From Castor canadensis (lineage: Eukaryota; Chordata; Mammalia; Rodentia; Castoridae), in the NCBI RefSeq assembly GCF_047511655.1, contig NC_133395.1:72945910-73009909 (forward strand): a DNA stretch of 64,000 nucleotides. The letters are read 5' to 3'. The first letter of the stretch is position 1, and every line of letters begins with the position of its first letter. A program made the position numbers and the translations under genes. Shown piece after piece: positions 24,377 to 35,221 of this stretch. The notes beneath the pieces are model-generated. The model was not told the DNA's origin. It did no database searches and was given only the letters and a program-made list of their open reading frames with translations.

Positions 24377-25828
24377 GATGCTAACAACTTTACTTCTAAC
24401 CCACTGGAAATTGACTTGGTTCCCAGGCCATACTCCTCCCCAACACCACCACTCTATCCTCTTTCTGTGGTTTGGTGGTAAAGCAAAGAATAAAACCCCA
24501 GCAAACAGTCACTAAGGAGCTAAACATGACAAAAGCTACAGCTATAATGAAAAATGAAACGTGTATTCTCTTTGCTATGCTCTTACACTGTCAGGGTCTT
24601 AAAAACAGACTTAGAAGGTTCAAAAACAGTTTTAATATTAAAAACATCCACAGCAATGATCCTTATTAACATCAGAGTCATTCCCACCACACATGTATTA
24701 TTTATGATCAGAGCTCCTCAGAGATTAGACAGCAATCATTGTTTATATAATGTTGACCAAAAAAAAACCCCCAATCATAGTCTAATAAGTAGCCTACCAG
24801 AACTCATGTAATTAATGAAGTTGTTGCATTCTGCTAAAATCCAAGGATGCCTACAGACTTCCCATGCTAACTTGACCTTACAAAATGCAAGTTTTATACA
24901 CACAGCTATAATGGCAAGGCTGTCATTTCCATGGTTCAATGTATTGATCTGCCAATCTCATTCCAATTTGATTCAAGAAAAATGAACTCTGAGAGCGATG
25001 TGGCCAGTTGGAGACAGCAGTGCATCCTTATCTTACAGAATCCATTGCAAAAGTGTCCAAGAAGTGTTCCAAAAACTCTGTGTTTGGACAACTGATTAGC
25101 CTAGGTGACTGTTGTTAGGGCTTGATAACCTTAGCTGTGCAGAGATTTGCACTGTGGAATTAGATTGAATCCACATCATTTTGCTTCTGAATCAATTCAT
25201 ATGTGCTCCGTATCTCTTGGGTTCTGGCATTATATTATATTCTCTTTATGTGTAAATATATTTAGCAGCAAATAAATTGCCACTTCTCAATTTTCAAATG
25301 AAAGTGTTCAATTTTTAATTAAATTTCTAGGAGCAGTTTGTCAACCTTGGCATTTACACATAAAACATAGATAATTATGTGAAGATTCTTAAGAGATTTG
25401 TTTAGAGCGTGTGGAGTTAAGAAGAAAGGGCAAAAGGAAAATACTAATGTAATCGTATTCACATCAAAATAAAAGCAGCACAGCCGAGTAAAAGTGATTC
25501 ATGCTTCCTCAGACTGAGGGAGTGGGAGGGGGCCGCTGGGGAGAAGAGCTCACATCATGTGTAAGCCAAGGCCAGCCCAGTGTTCCTGCTGGAAGCATGG
25601 GGGCTAGGCGTAGTTGGGAAGCAGAGCTACACAGAGGGGCTGGGGAGGGAGGGAGACAGAAGCAAACAGAGACACAGAGATATGACTAATGCTGACACTG
25701 TGTGAGACAATGAACAATCAGACAGCACTTCATAAATTCCAGTCTCTTGAATAAAAATAATATCTGAGTGGGGAATACAGACAAGGTCAGAAAATAACTG
25801 TCATCAAGTATCAGATGTTTCCAAGGCT
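24377..25828. other. Intergenic, no feature recognised
   Basis: Unique-looking; free of SINEs and young L1. Confidence 0.45.
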
Positions 25829-25933
25829 TTTTGTTTGTTTGTTTGCTTGGTGGTGGTGGTGGTACTGGGGTTTGAATTCAGGGCCTCATGCTTGCTATCA
25901 GGCATTCTAGCACTTGAACTACTCCACCAGCCC
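25829..25933 (-). mobile_element. ID-like SINE, antisense
   Basis: 'ggtactggggtttgaattca', 'gggcctcatgcttgctatca' and 'actactccaccagcccttcc', with a TTTG-rich antisense tail. Confidence 0.85.
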
Positions 25934-25954
25934 TTCCCTAGTTTGATTTCTCAT

Positions 25955-26430
25955 GTACTAAGGTATACATGATAAATAAAAAATGTGTGTTAAAGGTATA
26001 CAACATGTTTTGATATACATTGTAAAATGATTGCCACAATCATTTTACCTGGCCTAGTTATCATTTGTGTGTGTTGAGTACAGTTGAGATCATGTTGTTT
26101 TGGTTTGTTTTTGACTGTATAGAGCTCAGGGCCTTGTGCTTGCCAGGTAAGTGCTCTACCACTTGAGCCATGACCTCAACCCAAATCAATTCTTGGCAAA
26201 TTTCCAAGTACGGAATCTAACATTCTTAACTCTCCATGCTGTACACTAACACTGCAGAATTTACTCATCTACATAACTGCCCCCTTGTGCTCTTAGAGCA
26301 ATATCTACTCACTTCCACTACCTCCCAGGACGTGGAAACAACCATTCTACTCTCTTTGTGTGAGTTCAACTCTTAGATTCCACCCAGAAGTGAAATCATG
26401 TAGAGTTGTCTTCAAGCTCACATGTAAGAT
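25955..26430 (-). mobile_element. Old antisense L1 3' UTR relic
   Basis: Minus-strand L1M-type 3' region ('acaacatgttttgatataca', 'aaaatgattgccacaatcat', 'ccattctactctctttg' in plus sense), interrupted by an ID-like SINE at 26095-26182. Confidence 0.6.
26095..26182 (-). mobile_element. ID-like SINE, antisense
   Basis: 'agctcagggccttgtgcttg' and 'ctctaccacttgagccatga'. Inserted in the old L1 3' UTR relic. Confidence 0.8.
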
Positions 26431-26479
26431 AATTTGGATGCAATTGTTTCTCTTTATGGATGTCTTATGGTTTTTAGTA

Positions 26480-27197
26480 AGATAATCCATGTTTTATTTT
26501 CTTCTTCCCTCAGTGTTGACATGTATTTTTTAAATGTCAATTTCATTTAAATTTTCAAGTTCAATGGCATAAAGTTGTTCAGAGTATTCACTTATCTCTT
26601 TTATCTCTTCTTTATCTATACACAAATCCTCTTTCATTGTTAATATTATTTGTGACTTCCCTGTGGTTTATTTTTTTCAATATGATTGCTCTCTATATAG
26701 ATGTATCTAATTACATCAATAGATTCTTTATAAAGATTCAGTTGTTGGCATTTTCTCTCTATTATGTCTTTGTCTTCAGTTTCTTTTCTGCTTTTATTAC
26801 CTCTTCTACTTTCTAAAGAGTTATTTTATTTTTTGGAACATGATTGAAGTACATTTTATATACATATATATATGTCATAATGAATCCCATATAAAATTTT
26901 GTAAGAAAGTTTTGGAGAGGTGGTAATAAGAAAGTAATAGAGATCAAAGTACATTTTATGCATTATGGAAATGTCCTGATAAACCCCTCACTTTGAATAG
27001 ATAATATGCACCCATAAAAAATAACTACTGTATTTTTTATTTTCCAGCATCTTTTCAGGTGCTTAGCTATTAATTTTCAGCCTTATTGCTCTTACTTATA
27101 ATGCATTTAATGCTATAAGTTCTGTCTCCGAGGACAACTTTTGCCCATCCATAACCATTTGTACACATTATTGCAAAGGCTCAATTCTAATATTTTT
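26480..27197 (-). mobile_element. Old antisense L1 ORF2 relic, left part
   Basis: AT-rich decayed L1 ORF2 in antisense, the host of the large L1 insertion. A piece at about 26850-27010, with 'gatcaaagtac...cccataaaaaa' wording, resembles the L1-like 3' end at 18530-18690 and may be a separate insertion. Confidence 0.5.
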
Positions 27198-27232
27198 TTT
27201 GAACTGGTGTACACATAATGTATTTATTAACT
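27198..27232 (-). mobile_element. 3' transduction-like tail of the L1
   Basis: Between the normal L1 3' end (AAAATTAAAAAATAAAG in minus sense) and the target-site duplication lies about 25 nt of non-L1 sequence. It holds its own AATAAA about 20 nt before a second A8 run. This is the signature of readthrough past the weak L1 poly(A) signal to a genomic one, followed by co-mobilisation. Confidence 0.6.
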
Positions 27233-27726
27233 TTATTTTTTAATTTTTATTTTATTCATATGTGCATACAATGTTTGGGTCATTTCTGCCACCTTCCCTC
27301 TGCCCCCTCCCTTACCTCTCCACCCCCTCCCTCTCTGCCCTACCCCCTCGCTACAAGGCAGAAACTATTTGCCCATATCTCTAATTTTATTGAAGAGAGA
27401 GTATAAGCAATAATAGGAAGGACCAAGGGTTTTTGCTAGTTGAGATAAGGATAGCTATACAGGGAGTTGACTCACATTAATTTCCTGTGCATGTGTGTTA
27501 CCTTCTAAGTTAATTCTTCTTGAACTAACCTTTTCTCTAGTTCCTGGTCGCCGTCTCCTATTGGCCTCTGTCACTTTAAAGTATCTGCTTTAGTATCTCT
27601 GCATTGAGGCCAACAAATGCTATCTAGTTTTTTGGGTGTCTTACCTTATCCTAATACCTCCCTTGTGTGCTCTCACTTTATCATGTGATCAAAGTCCAAT
27701 CTCCTTGTTGTGTTTGCCCTTGATCT

Positions 27727-29016
27727 AATGTCCGCATATGAGGGAGAACAAACGACTTTTGGTCTTTTGGGCCAGGCTAACCTCACTCAGAATGATGTTC
27801 TCCAATTCCATCCATTTACCAGCGAATGATAAAATTTCATTCTTCTTCATGGCTGCATAAAATTCCATTATGTATAAATACCACATTTTCTTAATCCATT
27901 AGTCAGCTGTGAGGCATCTTGGCTGTTTCAATAACTTGGCTATTGTGAATAGTCCTGCAATAAACATGGGTGTGCAGGTGCCTCTGGAGTAACCCGTGTC
28001 ACAGTCTTTTGGGTATATCCCCAAGAGTGGAATTGCTGGTTCATATGGTAGATCAATGTTTAGCTTTTTTAAAAGCCTCCAAATTTTTTTCCAGAGTGGT
28101 TGTACTAGTTTACATTCCCACCAGCAGTGTAAGAGGGTTCCTTTTTTCCCACATCCTCACCAACACCTGTTATTGGTGGTGTTGCTAATGATGGCTATTC
28201 TAACAGAGGTGACGTGGAATCTTAGTGTAGTTTTAATTTGCATTTCTTTTATTGCTAGAGATGGTGAGCATTTTTCAGGTGTTTTTTGGCCATTTGAATT
28301 TCTTCTTTTGAGAAAGTTCTGTTTAGTTCATTGCCCATTTCTTTATTGGTTCATTAATTTTGAGAGAATTTAGTTTTTTAAGTTTCCTATATATTCTGGT
28401 TATCAGTCCTTCATCTGATGTGCAGCTGGCAAATATTTTCTCCCACTCTGTGGGTGGTCTCTTCAGTTTAGAGACCATTTCTTTTGTTGAGCAGAAGCTT
28501 TTTAGTTTTATGAAGTCCACTGTCTCTTAGTTGCTGAGCTGCTGGGGTTCCATTGAGAAAGTTCTTGCCTATACCTATTAATTCCAGAGTATTTCCTTCT
28601 CTTTCCTGTACCAACTTTAGAGTTTGGGATCTGATATTAAGATCCTTGATCCATTTTGAGTTAATCTTGGTATAGGGTGATACACATGGATCTAGTTTCA
28701 GTTTTTTGCAGACTGCTAACCAGTTTTCCCAGCAGTTTTTGTTGAAAAGGCAGCTATTTCTCCATCGTATATTTTTAGCGCCTTTGTCAAAGACAAGTTG
28801 GTTATAGTTTTGTGGCTACATATCTGGGTCCTCTATTCTGTTCCACTGGTCTTCATGTCTGTTTTTGTGCCAGTACCATGCTGTTTTTATTGTTACTGCT
28901 TTGTAATATAGTTTGAAGTCAGTATTGTGATACCTCCTGCATTGTTCTTTTGACCAAGTATTGCCTTGGCTATTCATGGCCTCTTGTGTTTCCATACAAA
29001 TTTAATGGTAGATTTT

Positions 29017-29050
<34 letters not shown>

Positions 29051-31930
29051 TCTTCCCACTTTATTCTTCTTTTTTTTTTTTTTTTTTTTTTTTCATTTTT
29101 CTTTTATTATTCATATGTGCATACAAGGCTTGGTTCATTTCTCCCCCCTGCCCCCACCCCCTCCCTTACCACCCAATCCACCCCCTCCCGCTCCCCACCT
29201 CAATACCCAGCAGAAACTATTTTGCCCTTATCTCTAATTTTGTTGTAGAGAGAGTATAAGCAATAATAGGAAGGAACAAGGGGTTTTGCTGGTTGAGATA
29301 AGGATAGCTATACAGGGCATTGACTCACATTGATTTCCTGTGTGTGGGTGTTACCTTCTAGGTTAATTCTTTTTGATCTAACCTTTTCTCTAGTTCCTGG
29401 TCCCCTTTTCCTATTGGCCTCAGTTGCTTTAAGGTATCTGTTTGAATGTCATTGGAATTTTGATGGGAATTGCATTAAACATGTAGATTACTTTTGGGAG
29501 TATAGACATTTTTACTATCTTGATTCTACCAGTCCATGATATGGGAGATCTCTCAACTTTCTATAGTCTTCCTCAATCTCTTTCTTCAGAAGTTTATAGT
29601 TTTCCTTGTAGAGGTCTTTCACATCCTTTGTTAGGTTTACACCTAGGTATTTGATTTTTATTGAGGCTATTGTAAATGGAATTGTTTTCATATATTCTTT
29701 GTCAGTGTGTTCATTATTAGTGTATAGAAATACTAATGATTTTTCTATGTTGATTTTATATTCTGTTACCTTGCTATAGCTATTGATGATGTCTAGAAGC
29801 TTCTGAGTAGAGTTTTTTGGGTCTTTAAGGTATAGGATCATGTCATCTGCAAATAGGGATATTTTGACATTTTCTTTACCTATTTGTATTCCTTTTATTC
29901 CTTCTTCTTATCTAATTGTTCTGACTAGGAATTCCAGTACTATGTTGAATAGGAATGGAGATAGTGGGCATCCTTGTCTAGTTCCTGATTTTAGAGGGAA
30001 TGGTTTTAGTTTTTCTCTGTTCAGTATAATGCTGGCTGTAGGTTTGTCGTATATAGCTTTTATAATGTTGAGGTACTTTCCTTCTATTCCTAGTTTTCTT
30101 AGAGCTTTTATCATGAAATGTTGTTTGATCTTATCAAAGGCTTTTTCTGCATCTATTGAGATGCTCAAGTGGTTTTTGTCTTTGCTTCTGTTAATGTGGT
30201 TTATTAAGTTTATTGATTTTCATATGTTGAACCATCCCTGCATTCCTGGGATGAAGCCTACTTGGTTGTGGTGAATAATCTTTTTGATGTGTTGCTGAAT
30301 TCGATTTGCCATTATTATGTTGAGGATTTTTGTGTCAATGTTCATTAAGGAGATTGGCCTATAGTTCTCCTTTTTGGAGGTGTCTTTGCCTGGCTTTGGG
30401 ATAAGTGTAATACTGGCTTCATAAAATGTGTTAGGCAGTTTTCCTTCCCTTTCTATTTCTTGGAACAGTTTAAGGAGGGTTGGTATCAGTTCTTTTTTAA
30501 AGGTCTGATAGAATTCAGTAGAGAATCCATCAGGTCCTGGACTTCTCTTTTTGGGGAGACTTTTGATTGCTGCTTCAATTTCATTTTGTGTTATAGATCT
30601 ATTCAGTGATTAATATACCCTTGGTTCAGTTTTGGATGGTCATATGTATCTAGAAATCTGTCCATTTCTTTAAGATTTTCAAATTTTTTTGAATATAGGT
30701 TCTCAAAGAAGTCTCTGATGATTTCCTGGATTTCCATGGTGTTTGTTGTTATCTACCCTTTTGCATTCCTGATTCTACTAATTTGGGTTTTTTCTCTCCT
30801 CAATTTAGTCAGGTTTGCCAGGGGTCTGTTGATCTTGTTTATTTTTTCAAAGAACCAACTTTTTGTTTCATTAATTCTTTGTATGGTTTTTTGGTTTCTA
30901 TTTCATTGATTTCGGCTCTTATTTTTATTATTTCTCTCTTTCTATTTGTTTTGGGATTTGCTTGTTCTTGTTTTTCTAGGAGTTTGAGATGTATCATTAG
31001 GTCATTGATTTGGGATCTTTCAGTCTTTTTAATAGATGCACTCATGGCTATAAACTTTCCTCTCAGGACTGCCTTTGCTGTGTCCCATAGGTTCTGGTAG
31101 GTTGTGTTTTCATTTTCATTGACTTCCAGGAACTTTTTAATTTCCTCTTTTATTTCATCAATGACCCATTGTTCATTAAGCAATGAGTTATTCAGTTTCC
31201 AGCTGTTTGCATGTTTTTTGTCTGTACTTTTGTTGTTGAGTTCTAGTTTTATTGCATTGTGATCAGATAGAATGCATGGTATAATTTCTATTTTCTTATA
31301 TTTGCTGAGGTTTGCTTTGTGCCCTAGGATATGATCTATTTTGGAGAAGGTTCCATAGGCTGCTGAGAAGAATGTATATTGAGTAGAAGTTGGATGAAAT
31401 GTTCTGTAGACATCAACTAGGTCCATTTGATCTATTGTATATTTTAGATCTAGGATTTCTTTATTGATTTTTTTGTTTGGATGACCTATCTATTGATGAT
31501 AATGGGGTGTTAGAGTCTCCCACAACCTCTGTGTTGGAGTTAATATATGCTTTTAGGTTCTTCAGGGTATGTTTGATGAAATTGGGTGCGTTGACATTGG
31601 GTGCATATAGATTTATGATTGTTATTTTCTTTTGGTCTATTTCCCCTTTTATTAGTATGGAATGTCCTTCTTTATCTCATTCAATCAATGTAGGTTTGAA
31701 GTCTACTTTGTCAGAGATAAGTATTGCTACTCCTGCCTGTTTTCAAGGGCAATTGGCTTAGTAAATCTTCTTCTAGCCTTTCATCCTAAGCCTATGCTTA
31801 TTTCTGTTGTTGAGATGGGTCTCCTGTAAACAACCAATTGTTGGGTCTTCCTTTTTAATGCATTTTGTCAAACAGTGCCTTTTGATGGGTGAATTAAGTC
31901 CATTAGCATTAAGTGTTAGTACTGATAGGT
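27727..31930 (-). pseudogene. L1 ORF2 (endonuclease and reverse transcriptase), disrupted
   Basis: ORF2p nicks DNA with an APE-type endonuclease and copies L1 RNA by target-primed reverse transcription. Minus-strand pieces appear in order. The endonuclease end with the SDH motif ([13 protein letters not shown]) lies within 30839-31426. The reverse-transcriptase core ([17 protein letters not shown]) lies in 29908-30168. The catalytic FADD, in [10 protein letters not shown], is at about 29828-29860. The C-terminal cysteine-region wording lies nearer 28100-28500. Stops interrupt the frame (for example just upstream of the FADD block), and a later L1 tail is inserted at 29018-29436. It is non-functional although the FADD residues survive. 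Confidence 0.88.
29018..29436 (-). mobile_element. Nested 5'-truncated L1 3' end with double poly(A)
   Basis: A second L1 3' UTR copy (G-rich in minus sense, tgcacatatgaataataa-like end) is inserted in ORF2 of the 27198-34520 element. Comparison with the intact stretch in the second L1 (36965-36995) shows the target sequence is interrupted, and perhaps a dozen bases lost, with no clear target-site duplication. In minus sense, a run of about 23 A, a 21-nt spacer with two AATAAA-type hexamers (29049-29069), then a run of about 28 A follow the 3' UTR. Confidence 0.8.
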
Positions 31931-32029
31931 ATGTGGTGATTCCTGTCATTTAGTTGTCTTAGTTGTTTGAAGGTTTGATTGTGTGTACCTAAATTGAGGT
32001 TACTCTCTACTTTCTTGCTTTTTCTTTTC

Positions 32030-33200
32030 CTATAATTTGGTGCTGCCTGCCCTTTCATGGTTATTTTGGGTTTCACTTTCTGTGTGCAGAATCCCTTGAA
32101 GAATCTTTTGTAGTGGTGGCTTTGTGGTCACATATTGTTTTAGTTTCTGCTTATCATGGAATACTTTTATTGCTCCATCTATTTTGAATGATAGTTTTGC
32201 TGGGTAGAGTATCCTAGGGTTGAAGTTATTTTCATTCAGTGCCTGGAAGATCTTACCCCAAGCTCTTCTTGCTTTTAATGTTTCTGTTGAGAAGTCTGCT
32301 GTGATTTTGATGGGTTTACCTTTGTATGTTATTTGTTTTTTCTCTCTTACAGCCTTCAATATTCTTTCTCGGGTCTCTGTACTTGTTTTAATGATAATAT
32401 GCCATGGGGTAGTCCTACTTTGGTCTGGTCTGTTTGGTATTCTGGAGGCCTCTTGCATCTGCATGAGAATAGATATCTCTAAATTTGGGAAATTTTCTGT
32501 TATTATTTTGTTGAATATATTATGCATTCCCTTTGTTTGCACCTCTTCTCCTTCTTCAATGCCCATGATTCTCAGGCTTGGTCTTTTGATGGAGTCAGTG
32601 AGTTCTTGCATTTTTTTTTCACAGCTCTTGAGTTGTTTAACTAATAGTTCTTCAGTTTTTCATTTAATTACCATTTCATCTTCAAGTTCTGAGATTCTGT
32701 CTTCTGTTTGTTCTCTTCTGCTGGATTGGCCTTCCGTTTTGTTTCGCAATTCTGTTTTGTTCTTTTTTCTGAGGTTTTCCATATCCTGAGTCACTTCTCT
32801 TTTATGTTGTCTATTTTCACCCTGAGTTCATTTATCTCTTTATTAATTGTGTTCTTTGTTTCACTTTAGTGTTTATACAGTGCTTCTATGGTTTCTTTTA
32901 TTTCTTCTTGTGCTTTTTCAAATTCTCTATTTTTGTTGTGTTGGAATTTCTTGAGTGTCTCCTGTGTATTTTGGTTGACCATATCCAGTATCATCTCTAT
33001 AAAATTCTCATCGAGTACCTGTAGTATGTCTTCTTTTAAATTATTCTTGTGGGCTTCATTGGGTTCTTTGGCATAGTTTATCTTCATTTTGTTGGAGTCT
33101 GGATCTGAGTATCTGTTTTCTTCATTTCCCTCTGGTTCCTGTACTAATATTTTGCTTTGGGAAACTGCTTTCCCTGTTTTTTCTGTCTCTCCATCATTGC
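32030..33200 (-). pseudogene. L1 ORF1 (RNA-binding chaperone), disrupted
   Basis: ORF1p coats L1 RNA as a coiled-coil trimer with an RRM and a C-terminal domain. The minus-strand frame at 32030-32611 gives 193 residues with the typical RRM/CTD wording (LRIMGIEEGEE, then ARRAWGKIFQALNE and LSFKIDGAIKVF) and a natural stop at 32030. The charged, coiled-coil-like N-terminal part is in another open stretch that stops at 32866 (KAQEEIKETIEALYKH). At least one stop separates the two, so the gene is broken. The exact start codon is not certain. Confidence 0.85.
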
Positions 33201-34520
33201 CCTTGGTGTTGTTATTGTCCCTGTACTGTGTGCAATTAAGTATTGTAATAATAACAATGGTGATATTTAGAATGGAAGGGTGAGAGGAGAGGGAAAGCAA
33301 AGAAGTTAAAGAAAAAGGGAAAAACAAATAAACAAACAAGTAAAGAAAAACAGTGTCAAAGATATAAACAGGGAGAGATAGTGTACTAATCAACAGTAAG
33401 CTAAACAGGCATTAGAGAGACAGAGAGAGGATTGGAAAAAAATCTCCAAGTTCAATGCAATAAAGTTCCATCTTGATAATTTTGGTGTTAGTCCCTCAGC
33501 CTCCAATCCTGGAGATGGTGTTTCAGAAGTAATTCTGTCATTGTCTCATCAAAGGAGAAAAAAACCAAACCAAAACAAAACAAAAAAACACCAAAAGTAT
33601 CCCAAGTTCAAATGCAATACAGTTTCAGTAAGTTTTTCAGCATGCAGGTATAGTTCAGTTGTTGTCTCTTCAAAGGTAGGGAAAGAAAAAAAAAGAGTCT
33701 GGAGACAGTTCTGTGAATGGCTATCTGAGGCTGTGGCTCACCTGCCCACTGCTGTCAGCCTGCTGTTGCTGGAGGCTTTATTTATGTAGATATCAGGAGT
33801 GAGCTTAACATTCACCTGGCCCTGCAGGCTTTGTTTACTTAGAGTTCTCCTGTGCCTGAGCCACTGCTACAAGCTTTTCCCTTTCCAAGCACACTGGGGG
33901 AGGTGACACTGCACCCACTTTCTCAGGCCAGCATGTTTATTTACAGTTCACATGGGAAGTGGGTCTTCCCCCCCTCCTGTGGAGTTTTCCTCCCACCACC
34001 ACTTTTATAAGCTTTCCCACTCCTAGTTGCTGGGCGTGTGCCACTGCTCCTGCTTTCTGCAGCTGGCTTATTTATTTACAGTTCTATGAGGGGTTGCCCC
34101 TCCCCCCTCTTGGGTGCTCAGGGTGCCCCACCCTCTTTGCTATGTGTCTTTTTTGTTGTTATTGCTTATTATTCAGTTTTTTGTTTTTTTTTCCCTGGGT
34201 GGGGGTCGGTCTGTCCAGGGGGCTATGCTGATCTGGCCCAGGGTTGTCTGTGGGAGTATCACGTCCCACTTAGCTCACCTTGTGGTCTGCATCTTCCCAA
34301 GACATCTGGGCGCTGGCATCTGGCAGCTTGGGAGCCTTCCTGGTTTCTCTGTTTGACGTGAAGTGAAGATGCTCTGCACAGGCTGGAGGTATGGAGGAGT
34401 CAAAGTTTTGCCTCTTCTTGGTGGTTTTTCCTGTGAGGTGTATCTCCAGCATCTCTCCAAGATTTTACTTTAGGAAGCACGCTTTCTGCTTCCTCCCTCT
34501 AGCTGCCATCTTGGAATCTC
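33200..34520 (-). promoter_or_regulatory. L1 5' UTR / internal promoter relic
   Basis: About 1.3 kb of GC-richer sequence upstream of L1 ORF1 on the minus strand. It starts with a YY1-like site (forward gccatcttg at 34505-34513) at the 5' boundary. L1 5' UTRs carry an internal Pol II promoter and often an antisense one. Whether this copy is active cannot be seen from sequence. Plus-strand ORFs across it (33959-34361) look incidental. Confidence 0.65.
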
Positions 34521-35045
34521 CTCAATTCTAATATTTTTAAATTTCCCTTATGATGTTCTCTCAATCTTTACTATATGGAAATGTTTAATTTCTCTTTATG
34601 ATATTGCTGTCAGAAAGCAAAACATGGTCTACATAATATAAGTTCTTTTGACATTTATTGAGATTTTCTTTGTGGGGCAGAACATATCAATTTTTGTAAA
34701 GGTTGCATGTGCTTAAGAAAAATGTGTATTATCTAAGTTTGTCACTCATCACATTAGTTTTTTTTTTATGCCTCTTTATAGTTCCATATTAACAAATTGC
34801 CAAAATATTCTCCAAAATTTTATACCACTTTCCATTTACATATCTAGTATATAACATCTCCAGTTCCTTCTATCTTCCAAAGCACCTACTGTAATTTTTT
34901 TCAAAAATTTAACAGTGTAATGGGTGTCTACTGTACATATCATATGGTTTAATGCCTAATAATGGTAAGCATCTTCTTATGTGCTTGCTTTCCATTCCTT
35001 ACAAAGGGTTGTTCCCTCAGATTGTGGCTTGTGTATTTTCCTCTT
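34521..35045 (-). mobile_element. Old antisense L1 ORF2 relic, right part
   Basis: Resumes after the target-site duplication of the big L1. 'gaaaaatgtgtattatct' and 'tgggtgtctactgtac...catcttcttatgtgcttgc' match decayed antisense L1 ORF2. Confidence 0.55.
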
Positions 35046-35069
35046 CTTGTCACTGTTATTGTTATATTC

Positions 35070-35217
35070 TTTTTTTTTTTTGTTACTCTTTTTTTTTTCT
35101 TTTTCTTTTATTATTCATATGTGCATACAAGGCTTGGTTCATTTCTCCCCCCTGCCCCCACCCCCTCCCTTACCACCCACTCCACCCCCTCTCTCTCACC
35201 CCCCTCAATACCCAGCA
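35070..35217 (-). mobile_element. Short L1 3' end fragment
   Basis: About 130 nt of the young L1 3' UTR end (attattcatatgtgcatac in plus sense), preceded by two T-runs separated by gttactc. It lies at the 3' edge of the older L1 at 35222-39111, probably inserted into its tail. Confidence 0.7.
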
Positions 35218-35221
35218 GAAA

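Larger units (their letters stand above)
27198..34520 (-). mobile_element. Near full-length L1 retrotransposon, decayed
   Basis: A minus-strand L1 of about 7.3 kb, including a nested insertion at 29018-29436. It is bounded by an 18-bp target-site duplication, ctcaattctaatattttt, at 27180-27197 and 34521-34538. Order on the minus strand: 5' UTR (34520 to about 33200), ORF1 (to 32030), ORF2 (about 31930 to 27727), G-rich 3' UTR and a poly(A) tail. The 5' end keeps a CAAGATGGC YY1-like motif near position +8, as in active L1 promoters, so the insertion was probably not 5'-truncated. ORF1 and ORF2 contain stops and frameshifts, so it cannot move itself. It sits inside an older antisense L1. A 3' transduction-like extension is present at its tail. 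Confidence 0.92.

Noticed and set aside
28950-29259. Phe-rich plus-strand ORFs
   Set aside because: Translations of the L1 poly(T) tails and pyrimidine-rich antisense 3' UTR.
32220-32789. 189-codon plus-strand ORF
   Set aside because: It is the complement of L1 ORF1; hydrophobic wording is the antisense shadow of a charged coiled coil.
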